From an uncultured Spirochaetaceae bacterium (GTDB lineage Bacteria; Spirochaetota; Spirochaetia; Sphaerochaetales; Sphaerochaetaceae), in the NCBI GenBank assembly GCA_944389505.1, contig CALXMP010000004.1, forward strand, positions 145,684 to 209,683: a DNA stretch of 64,000 bases, in the 5' to 3' direction. The notes under the pieces are model-generated. The model had not been told where the DNA came from. It did not search any database and saw only the letters and a list, made by a program, of their open reading frames with translations. This document shows positions 36,155-44,438 of the stretch, in pieces. Each line of letters begins with the position of its first letter. The stretch's first letter is position 1. The position numbers and the translations under genes were made by a program.

Positions 36155-37747
36155 TCAGTGCTTTTTCCAGATTTCCTTGAACGAATGGAAGCGTCCGCAG
36201 TATGCGCAGGCGAAATGCCCGTCAGGCGTTCTGTAGAATGATGCGGGTACGCCCTCTCCGTTCACAGGATTCGATATGCATGCCTCATTCTGGCAGCAGA
36301 GATCATCGAAATTGTAGATGCGCGGAGGCATGTGTGTCCTGTACTTCTCAAGGACCTTTCCATCCTTGATTATATTAAGCGTGCAATGCGGCGCGATTGC
36401 GGCAAGACGCTTCAGGTCCTTGCGCTCGAACTCCCTTGCACCCGGACGGAATATTATTCCCTTGTACTTGCCATCGGCACCGGAGGAGACCCACTCACCG
36501 CCCCTGGAATCATCGAGTCCGAGAACCGATGAGATAAGGCGCATATGATTCCTTATATCACCCGGATCATCGCCTTTGCAGATATGGTCGATGACTATTC
36601 CATCGGTGATGGGACGAACACCCTCGGAGTAGTTCTTCTCCTTCTTCTTCTGGGATGGCTCGACCTTTATGATGTACTCCTCGGTCTTCCTGTCATCATC
36701 ATGCTCGCCAGGAACAGGAATATAGTCATCGCCGATCCTTCCTCCGATTAGCGAGAGAAGCACGATTCTGCAGTACATGCCGTTTATAGCCTGTCTCTCC
36801 CATGCATTGAGAGGTGTCTTGTCGAGCCAGGTAGGAATCGTAGGATGCTCCTTGTGGCGCGGAAGCGGATGATAGAACTTCGTATTCTCCTTCAGAAGTG
36901 GCAGGAAATCGCGTCTGAATGTGATAGCTGAGCGGAGCATCTCCTGCTTCTGGAGTATCCTCTCACCCATTCTCTCAAGCTGCGGTCTTGTGAAATACCA
37001 GAGCCTTGCAGGATTGCCAGCTGCAAGATATTCATCGATTGATGGGTAGAGTGTGACATCAAATCCATTCTCCCTCATCTTCTCTATATAGCTCTCAGGC
37101 ATCATAAGCTCATCGGGCGCGATGAGATCGACCTTGACATGATCGAATATCTTCAGCCCATCGGCCTTTGAATGGACGGTGCGTCCATGGTAGAGGTCTC
37201 CGACAAGAGCAACATGAATCGAATCGAATGACATATCCAGATCCTCAAGGAAGGAGAACTCATCCAGGAGCTCCTGCGTCGGATGCTCATGCTTTCCATC
37301 CCCTGCATTTATGAATGCGGGCCTGTATGGAAGGTGGTTGCGCTCTGCGTATTCGCTGCACTCCTCCGAAAGCCATTTGGTAAGTCCCTCCACCTTGCTG
37401 CGGACGATGAATATCGAATTATGGTAGCCGGAGAGCATATTGAATGTATCGGCATAGCTCTCTCCCTTGTTGATCGATGAGGATGTCGCAAGAAGCTCCG
37501 AGACCTTTGCATGATGGAACTCAGCGGCATTTCTGAAGGACTCCTTTGTCCTGGTGCTATCCTCGAGGAAGACCTCATAGATACCGAAATCCGGATCATT
37601 GATCCTGAAACGGGACATTGTCTCCTCATCCCCTGCTTCGATAGCCTTCTTCAGTTCGCTGACCTTTCTGAAGAAATAACGGCGCTCATTGATTGAGAAA
37701 TCCTCGATGATGTTCAGAGACCTAGACGCGAAAACGTTCATTGCCAC
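36155..37747 (-). CDS. PyrB-PyrI fusion: aspartate carbamoyltransferase with regulatory domain
   Basis: 530 residues. The catalytic part (about 1-345) has DSTRTKESFRNAA for carbamoyl phosphate and HPTQELLDEF. After a Lys-rich linker (about 350-368) comes a PyrI regulatory domain (VRPITDGIVIDHICKGD...) ending in a four-Cys zinc site (CCQNEAC and CAYCG). Fusions of this kind are known from Thermotoga and treponemes. The zinc domain suggests nucleotide allostery is kept. AAGGAG lies just after the terminator of the leader. Confidence 0.94.
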   Translation of the reverse strand: MAMNVFASRSLNIIEDFSINERRYFFRKVSELKKAIEAGDEETMSRFRINDPDFGIYEVFLEDSTRTKESFRNAAEFHHAKVSELLATSSSINKGESYADTFNMLSGYHNSIFIVRSKVEGLTKWLSEECSEYAERNHLPYRPAFINAGDGKHEHPTQELLDEFSFLEDLDMSFDSIHVALVGDLYHGRTVHSKADGLKIFDHVKVDLIAPDELMMPESYIEKMRENGFDVTLYPSIDEYLAAGNPARLWYFTRPQLERMGERILQKQEMLRSAITFRRDFLPLLKENTKFYHPLPRHKEHPTIPTWLDKTPLNAWERQAINGMYCRIVLLSLIGGRIGDDYIPVPGEHDDDRKTEEYIIKVEPSQKKKEKNYSEGVRPITDGIVIDHICKGDDPGDIRNHMRLISSVLGLDDSRGGEWVSSGADGKYKGIIFRPGAREFERKDLKRLAAIAPHCTLNIIKDGKVLEKYRTHMPPRIYNFDDLCCQNEACISNPVNGEGVPASFYRTPDGHFACAYCGRFHSFKEIWKKH

Positions 37748-37759
37748 TCCTTAAATTTC

Positions 37760-37781
37760 AAAAAAAAACCGGTAACACCGG
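37760..37781 (-). terminator. Attenuator terminator in the pyrBI leader
   Basis: On the minus strand CCGGT-GTT-ACCGG (37781-37769) is followed by nine T (37768-37760). It lies between the leader peptide stop codon and the pyrB ribosome binding site, so it must be read through for the operon to be expressed. Confidence 0.75.
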
Positions 37782-37785
37782 CCAA

Positions 37786-37854
37786 TCAATACAAAACTGA
37801 ATGATTATCCACCATAGATCCTGATATGAAACAATCGATAGACCTGCAGCTCAT
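37786..37854 (-). CDS. Candidate pyrBI leader peptide
   Basis: 22 codons from ATG 37854 (or 23 from the adjacent ATG 37857) to TGA 37788-37786. The sequence ends in VDNHSVLY. AGAGG stands six bases before the second ATG. The stop is four bases before the attenuator stem, so a terminating ribosome would cover it. A longer open frame with no ribosome binding site (37976-37854, 40 codons) ends in the same place by TGATG overlap. Confidence 0.5.
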   Translation of the reverse strand: MSCRSIDCFISGSMVDNHSVLY

Positions 37855-37943
37855 CATCCACCTCTTCCCCTGAGAATAGCAGAAGGATAGGCCGATGTCC
37901 ATACAACGGCACAGGAAAAGGAACTCTTCCAAAGTCTGGACTT

Positions 37944-38270
37944 TTGCAAAGCCCTCTTTTCCATTTCTTGAAACATTTTATGACTGCAAGCAGTTCGGAT
38001 ATAATTATCTATTTTAAAATAGACTATTCTAAAATAGAGTATTTTAGGAGTCCAAATACAAAGCGCAGGGATTCATTCGATGTCGATGAGGCCAAGTATC
38101 TGTCATCTGCCCTATCTGAAAAGCTTATGGAAGAGGAAATCGGAAAGATCAAGGCAATTGAGGGAATAAGGATAGGAAGAATTGGCTTCGTCTCATTCTC
38201 TGGATTCGAGAAGGAAATCGATGGCATTGATGAGATACCAGGAGAAGAACTGTATAGAGAGCTGCCGTGA
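37944..38270 (+). pseudogene. Possible C-terminal remnant of an AAA-type ATPase
   Basis: Open frame of 108 codons with no ribosome binding site; its first third reads through tandem AT-rich palindromes and is unlikely to be translated. The last 60 residues (FDVDEAKYL...IGRIGFVSFSGFEKEIDG) resemble the C-terminal end of the DUF234/DUF4143-linked ATPases, which often close with an IGFVLFSxxGF-like strand. I read it as the decayed tail of such a gene; it could also be a small unknown protein. Confidence 0.35.
38009..38050. repeat. Tandem AT-rich palindromic repeats
   Basis: Three head-to-tail copies of a 15-base unit: CTATTTTAAAATAGA (38009-38023), CTATTCTAAAATAGA (38024-38038) and a partial GTATTTTAGGAG (38039-38050). 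The first unit core is a perfect 14-base palindrome. Minus-strand GATAAT (38009-38004) at its edge could be the -10 of the pyrBI leader promoter, with TTTAGA 18 bases upstream in the repeats. Confidence 0.6.
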
Positions 38271-38306
38271 ACCAAGGACGGCCATACGGCCTTCATCCAT
38301 GCACAA

Positions 38307-38326
38307 AGCAGGACCGAAGTCCTGCT
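38307..38326 (-). terminator. Terminator with UUCG loop after the HAD-RidA gene
   Basis: Minus strand AGCAGGAC-TTCG-GTCCTGCT, a very stable C(UUCG)G tetraloop hairpin, followed by TTGTGC. It lies about 65 bases past the stop at 38391. Confidence 0.6.
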
Positions 38327-38390
38327 CTCTATCGATTGATGTATGCTGTCGGTTCGATTTTTGCGACAGCTCATTTCCTGAGGGGCTTAA

Positions 38391-38774
38391 TCAGACAAGC
38401 GCTATGACCTCAATCTCCACCTGGACATCCTTCGGAAGCTTGCCAACCTGTACAGCAGAGCGCGCAGGAAGGACAGGAGAGGACTTGAATGCCTCTGCAT
38501 ATACCTCGTTCACTGCACCGAAATCATCCATGCTCTTAAGGAATACAGTGGCCTTCACGACCTTTGTGATATCCGTGCCAGCAGCCTTGAGAACCTCATT
38601 TATATTCTTAAAAACCTGCTTTGCCTGATCTGCAGCACTGCCCTCGACAACATTGCCCGTTGCTGGATCAATTGGGATCTGGCCAGATGCGAATACCATT
38701 CCGCCGGCTTTCACGGCCTGGCTGTAAGGTCCGATTGCGGCAGGTGCCGACTTTGTCTCGATTTTCTCTATCAT
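38391..38774 (-). CDS. ridA: RidA from an internal start (candidate second product)
   Basis: 127 residues from ATG 38774, the usual length of RidA. The internal ribosome binding site AAGGAG at 38785-38780 has ideal spacing, and the encoded start MIEKIETKSAP is like that of independent RidA proteins. It lies fully within, and in frame with, the HAD-RidA reading frame. Confidence 0.6.
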   Translation of the reverse strand: MIEKIETKSAPAAIGPYSQAVKAGGMVFASGQIPIDPATGNVVEGSAADQAKQVFKNINEVLKAAGTDITKVVKATVFLKSMDDFGAVNEVYAEAFKSSPVLPARSAVQVGKLPKDVQVEIEVIALV

Positions 38775-39410
38775 TTCAACTCCTTCAGGAAAAAGCACCC
38801 GGAGTATCCCTTCTGGGGAATCCGCATACCCCTCCCCTTTTCTGAATCCGAATCCATATCCGACACCGATGAAACCGGTACCGGCATCCAACGCCCCGCC
38901 CCTGTCTGTCTCGGTATCGCCAACCATCACAGCTTCCTCAGGCAATATTCCGAGATCAGCAATCGCAAGTTTTATTATATCGCTCTTTGTCCTGGTTTCC
39001 ACCTCATTCGATCCGCGGACGGTGTCAAAAAGAGAAAGAATGCCGAGATTATCAAGGCATTGCTTTACAAGCACCTCACCCTTGAATGTAGCGACAGCTA
39101 GCTTGATGCCCTTTGCCTTAAGCTCCGCAAGAAGCTTCTCCATGCCTGGATAAAGGGACATCATATGCATCCCTTTCCGCCTGTACTCCTCCCTGTAGAT
39201 TGCTACGGCAGGATCGAGAAGAGCCTCTTCAAGGCCGAAAGCAACGGAGAAGCACATTCTCAGAGGCGGGCCGATGAAGCGCCTGAGCTCCTCATCGGTA
39301 TACTCACGTTCTATACCGAGCTTTCTTACAGTATAGAGCGCTGTATGGAATATTCCCGGGGAGGAATCGGCAAGGGTCCCATCGAAATCAAAGAGAACTG
39401 CCTTAACCAT
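38391..39410 (-). CDS. HAD phosphatase fused in frame to RidA
   Basis: 339 residues with no stop between two complete proteins. Residues 1-212 are a HAD phosphatase (FDFDGTLADS, VATFKG, KSD, MVGDTETDRGG). Residues 213-339 are a full-length RidA/YjgF enamine deaminase (IGPYSQAVKAGGMVFASGQIPIDP, and the conserved Arg in LPARSAVQV). RidA detoxifies 2-aminoacrylate and other reactive imines. An AAGGAG (38785-38780) stands five bases before an internal ATG (38774), so free RidA of 127 residues may also be made. Overlaps the gene upstream by 8 bases. Confidence 0.85.
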   Translation of the reverse strand: MVKAVLFDFDGTLADSSPGIFHTALYTVRKLGIEREYTDEELRRFIGPPLRMCFSVAFGLEEALLDPAVAIYREEYRRKGMHMMSLYPGMEKLLAELKAKGIKLAVATFKGEVLVKQCLDNLGILSLFDTVRGSNEVETRTKSDIIKLAIADLGILPEEAVMVGDTETDRGGALDAGTGFIGVGYGFGFRKGEGYADSPEGILRVLFPEGVEMIEKIETKSAPAAIGPYSQAVKAGGMVFASGQIPIDPATGNVVEGSAADQAKQVFKNINEVLKAAGTDITKVVKATVFLKSMDDFGAVNEVYAEAFKSSPVLPARSAVQVGKLPKDVQVEIEVIALV

Positions 39411-40179
39411 TTATGCACCCCATCATCGCCTCATGGGCAGATGCAGAGGAAGCTGCGATCTCAATCCAGTCCTCATCCTCCGTAAGAAGCGTGACAGAAC
39501 CTCCCGCTTCCCTGACTATCACTATACCGGCAGCGCAGTCATAGATATGGAGACCGAGCTCATAGTACATGCTGACCCTGCCAGATGCTACATAGCAAAG
39601 GGATATAGCGGCAGATCCAAGGGATCTCATATCCGATATAACGTAATAGAACCGCTCCATCCTTTCCATATATTCACGCAGGTATCTATGATGCCTGTGA
39701 GGAGGCACAAGGATTGCAAGGGTCTCCTTCAGTGGCGTGGTCTCATCTGTATGGATTCTCTTCCCATTCAGCCATGCGCCCTCTCCTCTGAATGCTGAGA
39801 ACTCCTCGTTCTGCCTGGGGACCATGACTATACCGAAGGCAAGCCCATCCTCATCCTCGAATGCGACAGAGATCGTATAATCCGGGAAGGATGCCATGAA
39901 ATCGACAGTCCCGTCTATCGGATCGATTATCCAGCGGCAGCGGCTCTCTCCATGCGTCCCGGATTCCTCTCCAAGGAACGAATCCTCAGGGAACTTCCCT
40001 GAAAGGGCTGACAGGATAAGGCGCTCGCACTCCTTATCGGCAGATGTGACATAGTCATTCTCCGCCTTCGCGGTTATTGACGACCTCAGATCCTCATGGG
40101 ACAGAAGGAAGATGGAAGCCTGATTGACAGCCTTCCTCGCCTCCTCGAATCTTGCATGGAGCGAAGCGTTATCCATCAC
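39403..40179 (-). CDS. Inositol monophosphatase-family phosphatase
   Basis: 258 residues. Metal-binding motifs are GEES, DPIDGTVDF and, near the C terminus, IYDCAAGIVIVREAGG (in place of the usual W-D-x-A-A-G). Family members hydrolyse inositol phosphates, fructose bisphosphate, PAP or NADP. The substrate is not clear; in bacteria SuhB-like roles are also known. Its ATG overlaps the stop of the acidic protein gene (ATGA). Confidence 0.88.
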   Translation of the reverse strand: MMDNASLHARFEEARKAVNQASIFLLSHEDLRSSITAKAENDYVTSADKECERLILSALSGKFPEDSFLGEESGTHGESRCRWIIDPIDGTVDFMASFPDYTISVAFEDEDGLAFGIVMVPRQNEEFSAFRGEGAWLNGKRIHTDETTPLKETLAILVPPHRHHRYLREYMERMERFYYVISDMRSLGSAAISLCYVASGRVSMYYELGLHIYDCAAGIVIVREAGGSVTLLTEDEDWIEIAASSASAHEAMMGCING

Positions 40180-43085
40180 TTTCCTCTCTGGATAAGCTGT
40201 TCACCTATGATGGTGCAGATCTTCCAGTTCGACGGGGAGAAGGATGATGGCGTTATGACTGTCTCGAACGCATCCTCAAGCTCATAGGAGCTATTGATGA
40301 CAAAAACAAGCGCATTCCACTCCTCCCGGTGCTTTGAGTACATGACCGCACCGGCATTGTTCAGGAGCTCCTCCTTCCTCAATTCGTCCCTGACCGCATT
40401 GGGCGATGCAAGGATCACAGATATCGAGTAATCGAAGACTGAGAACATCTTATCCTTGCCATCGGCCTGCTGTTTCTCCCAGCTTGCCCTGATGACTCTG
40501 GAGAGATAATCGAGCATATCGCTCTCGGCGGAAGAGACGAAGCCCATGAATGCGCCTTTGCTGCTGAGATGGGAAGCAATCTCCCCGAGTATTCCATCAA
40601 GAGACAATGAAGGAGTCTCCTTCTCTTCATCATCCTCATCTTCGACTGCTGCAACCGGGGTCTCAGCACTTCCGGACATCACAAATACGCTCTGCCCGTC
40701 CTCCGTCTCGACCTTGCGCACAATGCCCTTGTCGATAAGGGATTCAGTGGTGATCTCCTCTGTCTCAGACTCCTCCTCACCTAAGTCTTCGGCTTCAGTC
40801 CCTTCAGGAACAGCTTCGGCAACATCCTTTGGATCAGGGGAATCAGAGGATTCCACGTCTTCCTGGAAGGACTCATCCTGCAGATTGCAGGGCCCGCTCT
40901 CTTCCTGGAAGGATTCAACCTGCACGTCTTCCTCTGCAGGCTCATCAGATACCACACCGGAAACCTGAGAAGGAAGAGTATCATCGAATGGAACAGGAAG
41001 CACAACCTCGGGCGTCTCGCTCACATCGTAGATTGGGATCTGGATATCCAGAGGGACATCATCACGAAGAGGATCATCTGCCTCATCCTCCTCGCTCGCC
41101 ATCTCTATCTCATCAGAAGGCATCTTCTCGGAGTCCGTTCTGGAGAACTCCTCAGCCTCATCGGCCTCCTTCATGTAAAGACTCTCTTCCTCCTCCGCAT
41201 CGATCTCCGACTCGGTCTCGCTCAGAAGCTCATCGAGGAATGAAAGCTGGTCAGGGTCATCCTGAGTGGCCTGGTTATCATACTCATCATCCTTCTCGGC
41301 CTCATCGTAGATCTCCTCAGCCTCGCTCTCCGCATCATCGAGATCCTCATCGCTCTCCTGATCATCATACAGATAATCATCGTCATCGAGCTCTCTTTCG
41401 TACTCATCTGCCTCGCGTTCCTGCTCCTCATCCTTCTCGATGATGTCCTCCGTAAGCTCATACTTATCCTGAAGGGCACGGATTTCATCGGATCTTGAGG
41501 AGAGATCGTACTCTGCAGGCATATCCTCCTCCAGTTCCTTCTCCTTCTCCTCAAGAGTCCTTGCCTTCTCGTCATCATCCTGCTCATCGTACTCATACTC
41601 ATCGGAGACGCTGTCATCGAGCGGCTCATCGCCCTCGGCGGAGTAATCAAGCAGGTCCTCCTCAGCAGCCTCGAAGAACTTTGTCTCCTCATCTGCTTCC
41701 CCGAGATCAAGCGTACCAAAGATGTCGCGAAGCAGACTCGTCCTCGTCTCCTTATCCCTTACTGCCTTGAAGAGATGGTATGCGGATACAAGGAAGATTC
41801 CATCGCTTATCTTCTGGAGATCGGAAAAACCATCTGGATCGACAAAGAGAAGCTTATGCCCGGGCTGTGGCTTAGCCAGCATATCGTCCTGGCGCCTTCT
41901 GAGCCTGTCTTCATAGAACTCGGGGGAGAGGAATGCATTCACCTCGGTAAGGGAGGATATCACATGGATATCTATCTTGTTCCCATCGAATGAATAGACA
42001 TCAGGGACGCCGGTATTCGTGAATATCATCGAACAAGCATTGTAGGCAGCCTCGGTATCCGTAAGATAGAGAGAGGCATTCTCCGCAAGGATCCTTTCCC
42101 CATAGAAAAGGATATGGCTCGATACGAAGGAGTAGTACATGCTGCCGAATCTGAGGAACGGGAAGACCGTCGCAGGCCATATTCCCTTCTTCAGATACTC
42201 CATTATGTCGAGTGTGCCAGGATATACAGAGAGCGTCTCATACGCCTTCCCCGGGAGATCTGCCGCGAACTCCGGCCTGAAGAGATCGAAGTCATCGCGC
42301 TGGCCGGCAAGCCTGGAAACACGTCCTTCCCAGCCTTCCTCATGTACGATGATATCCCTAAGCTCGTCCTCGCTCTTTGATGCATAGCGCTCATCGCTTC
42401 TCTTCTGCGCCATGATGAGCATCATCTCCGCCTTGTATACCGATATATCCTCGGTAAGCTTATCGATACCAGTAAGGCCCTGGATGGATACTTTATACAG
42501 ACCATTGGCAAGGGTCTCAGGATCTACGCCGAAAAGCTCTCTGCACTTCGCAGACTCCGATGCAATCGATCCATACCATACATAGACAGAACGGAGAATG
42601 GAGTCCTCGGATTCCGCTGGAGGGAAAAGCTGCGAGAAGATCGTATTCCTGTACTCCTCACCGTTCTCCTCAGATATCCTTCCGCTTCTAATCGTGAATA
42701 TGGTATATGCATCGATATACCTCAGTATCCTGCGTACCGTATCCTCGGTAAGTGAGAGCAGCCTGTTCCAGTCCTTCTGCTTTATCGCCCTGTTCGAGGA
42801 CATACCGTCAGATACATCGAAGATCGTGGACTGCACGACGGACTGCAGCAGTACAGGAAGAAGATGCGCCACAAGCTGAGACTCCGGATCCTTGGCCCTG
42901 CTATGCATGAGCCTCCGCTCTTCCCAGGCAGCCATCTTAAGCACCTCAAGAGGATGATAAGGTCGTATGCACTTCGCGATATTGCCCAGATCAAGTGCGA
43001 TGTAATTCTGGGCCTCTTCCATATTCTTACCGGCCTTCTCCTTCGTCATAGCTGAAAGAGATGAAAGATCTGCAAATAACGCCAC
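40176..43085 (-). CDS. Large protein with a long Asp/Glu-rich region
   Basis: 969 residues from a GTG start with AGGAGAGAGCC upstream. Residues 1-460 are a folded, mostly helical region I do not recognise. Residues about 462-817 are extremely rich in Asp, Glu and Ser, with runs of DD and EE, and should be disordered. The last 150 residues (ILGEIASHLSSKGAFMGFVSSAESDMLDYLSRVIRASWEKQ onward) look folded again and resemble a GAF-like or reporter-type domain, though weakly. No signal peptide or membrane helix is seen. It is co-transcribed with the inositol-phosphatase-like gene. Confidence 0.7.
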   Translation of the reverse strand: MALFADLSSLSAMTKEKAGKNMEEAQNYIALDLGNIAKCIRPYHPLEVLKMAAWEERRLMHSRAKDPESQLVAHLLPVLLQSVVQSTIFDVSDGMSSNRAIKQKDWNRLLSLTEDTVRRILRYIDAYTIFTIRSGRISEENGEEYRNTIFSQLFPPAESEDSILRSVYVWYGSIASESAKCRELFGVDPETLANGLYKVSIQGLTGIDKLTEDISVYKAEMMLIMAQKRSDERYASKSEDELRDIIVHEEGWEGRVSRLAGQRDDFDLFRPEFAADLPGKAYETLSVYPGTLDIMEYLKKGIWPATVFPFLRFGSMYYSFVSSHILFYGERILAENASLYLTDTEAAYNACSMIFTNTGVPDVYSFDGNKIDIHVISSLTEVNAFLSPEFYEDRLRRRQDDMLAKPQPGHKLLFVDPDGFSDLQKISDGIFLVSAYHLFKAVRDKETRTSLLRDIFGTLDLGEADEETKFFEAAEEDLLDYSAEGDEPLDDSVSDEYEYDEQDDDEKARTLEEKEKELEEDMPAEYDLSSRSDEIRALQDKYELTEDIIEKDEEQEREADEYERELDDDDYLYDDQESDEDLDDAESEAEEIYDEAEKDDEYDNQATQDDPDQLSFLDELLSETESEIDAEEEESLYMKEADEAEEFSRTDSEKMPSDEIEMASEEDEADDPLRDDVPLDIQIPIYDVSETPEVVLPVPFDDTLPSQVSGVVSDEPAEEDVQVESFQEESGPCNLQDESFQEDVESSDSPDPKDVAEAVPEGTEAEDLGEEESETEEITTESLIDKGIVRKVETEDGQSVFVMSGSAETPVAAVEDEDDEEKETPSLSLDGILGEIASHLSSKGAFMGFVSSAESDMLDYLSRVIRASWEKQQADGKDKMFSVFDYSISVILASPNAVRDELRKEELLNNAGAVMYSKHREEWNALVFVINSSYELEDAFETVITPSSFSPSNWKICTIIGEQLIQRGK

Positions 43086-43138
43086 GGCTCTCTCCTACCA
43101 ACAAGGATTATATATTATCGCAGAGGACACAGAAACCC

Positions 43139-43585
43139 CTACGCAATCGACTTAAGCGCAGCAGATACCAGCTTATGCGCATTCCTGACGACCTTCAGCA
43201 CGGATTGAGGGTTATCAGATACTGTCTGCTCTGAAAGGGATGAAAGTGCCCGGATGGCCGCAGCGACCGAGGACTGGGCATTCTTTACCGCAGGAAGACC
43301 GGCATGATCATAGGCATAGGCACCAAGCAGGCGCTCAGCCTTCAGAGCATGCTTTTTTATCTTCCTCAGGCCATGGAGCTTCCCAGCCCTCTTCTCGGAT
43401 GAAGCAAGATATGAAAGCATCGCATCCGCCTTCACAAGATGCCTGACCGCCGGGCGCAATGTACTCATGAAGCACCCTGTAAGAAGAGCAAATGCAAAAA
43501 GGATAGCAATGACAACAAGCCATCCATGGACGTATCCAGCAATGCTTTGCCAGATTGAGATGCCCCAGGCGAGAATCCTATCCAT
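43139..43585 (-). CDS. Small membrane protein with helical cytoplasmic tail
   Basis: 148 residues. One membrane helix (about 20-42, GWLVVIAILFAFALLTGCF) precedes a basic, Ala/Leu-rich helical region that should form a coiled coil or bundle. No family is recognised. It overlaps mscS by 8 bases, so it may be an accessory part of the channel. Confidence 0.65.
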   Translation of the reverse strand: MDRILAWGISIWQSIAGYVHGWLVVIAILFAFALLTGCFMSTLRPAVRHLVKADAMLSYLASSEKRAGKLHGLRKIKKHALKAERLLGAYAYDHAGLPAVKNAQSSVAAAIRALSSLSEQTVSDNPQSVLKVVRNAHKLVSAALKSIA

Positions 43586-44438
43586 TGCTGCCCTCCCCTG
43601 CTTTTGATGCAGTCCTGCGTCTTGCAGTTCTGGGTTTTCTCTCGCTTATCATGAGCTGCTCGAACGGGATATCCACACCTGCAGCCTTGTATGCATCGTA
43701 TACAGCCTTCTGTACCGAGAAATATGTGTTCCAGTACTCGGTAGAGCTTGCCCAGCACCACGCAGAGATATCAAGGGAGGAAGCGGAAGCGGCATAGAAC
43801 TCCACACGGGGCTTCGGTTCCTTGGCAACATAGGGAGAGGATGCAACCGCCTTTCTTGTTATCTCTATAGCCTGGTCCAGATCGGATGAATAATCGATGG
43901 TGAATATGAAATCCATGCGGCGAAGAGGATTCGCATTGTAATTCATTATCCTTGATGTGAAGACCATCTTATTCGGAAGAATGAGCCTGCGGTTGTCTGC
44001 CGTCGTAAGCACGGTATTCATCAGCCTTATCTCATCAATCGTCCCCTCATCCGTGCCGATCTGAACATAATCACCGACCTTGAACGGATGGGTGCCTATC
44101 AGAATGAGGCCATTGGCAACATTCGCTATGCTGTCCTGGATCGCAAGTCCTATTGCAACACCGGCTGCAGACAGTATGGCTATCATCGATGTGAGTGGAA
44201 TCCCTATCAGCTTCATCGCATACAGGAGAAGAGCAACTCCCAGAATGACTCTGAGCGATGTGAGCATGAAGCGTATGAGCGCATTATCCACAGCTGAAAG
44301 GAGAAGAAAGCGCTTTGCTATGAGAAGAACGAGCTTTATGGCAATGATACCAAAGAGAATCGTCGCAAAGAGCAACGCCATCTTCTCAGGAGATGACGCA
44401 GCTTCAACAACAAGATCGATATTCTCAATCTCAGTCAC
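43578..44438 (-). CDS. MscS-type mechanosensitive channel
   Basis: 286 residues. N-terminal helices are followed by the pore helix region (AILSAAGVAIGLAIQDSIANVANGLILI), typical of TM3 in MscS, then the beta domain with HPFKVGDYVQIG, and VLTTADNRRLILPN. It releases solutes on hypo-osmotic shock. The start is GTG 44438, overlapping the aminotransferase by 8 bases. Confidence 0.92.
   Translation of the reverse strand: MTEIENIDLVVEAASSPEKMALLFATILFGIIAIKLVLLIAKRFLLLSAVDNALIRFMLTSLRVILGVALLLYAMKLIGIPLTSMIAILSAAGVAIGLAIQDSIANVANGLILIGTHPFKVGDYVQIGTDEGTIDEIRLMNTVLTTADNRRLILPNKMVFTSRIMNYNANPLRRMDFIFTIDYSSDLDQAIEITRKAVASSPYVAKEPKPRVEFYAASASSLDISAWCWASSTEYWNTYFSVQKAVYDAYKAAGVDIPFEQLMISERKPRTARRRTASKAGEGSNG

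Noticed and set aside
37854..37976. 40-codon open frame upstream of the pyr leader peptide
   Set aside because: No ribosome binding site; kept only as a remark because it ends by overlap at the better leader peptide.
40546..41719. Several long frames opposite or out of frame with the acidic region
   Set aside because: Repetitive GA-rich DNA suppresses stops in all frames; products are Ser- or Arg/Pro-only low complexity.
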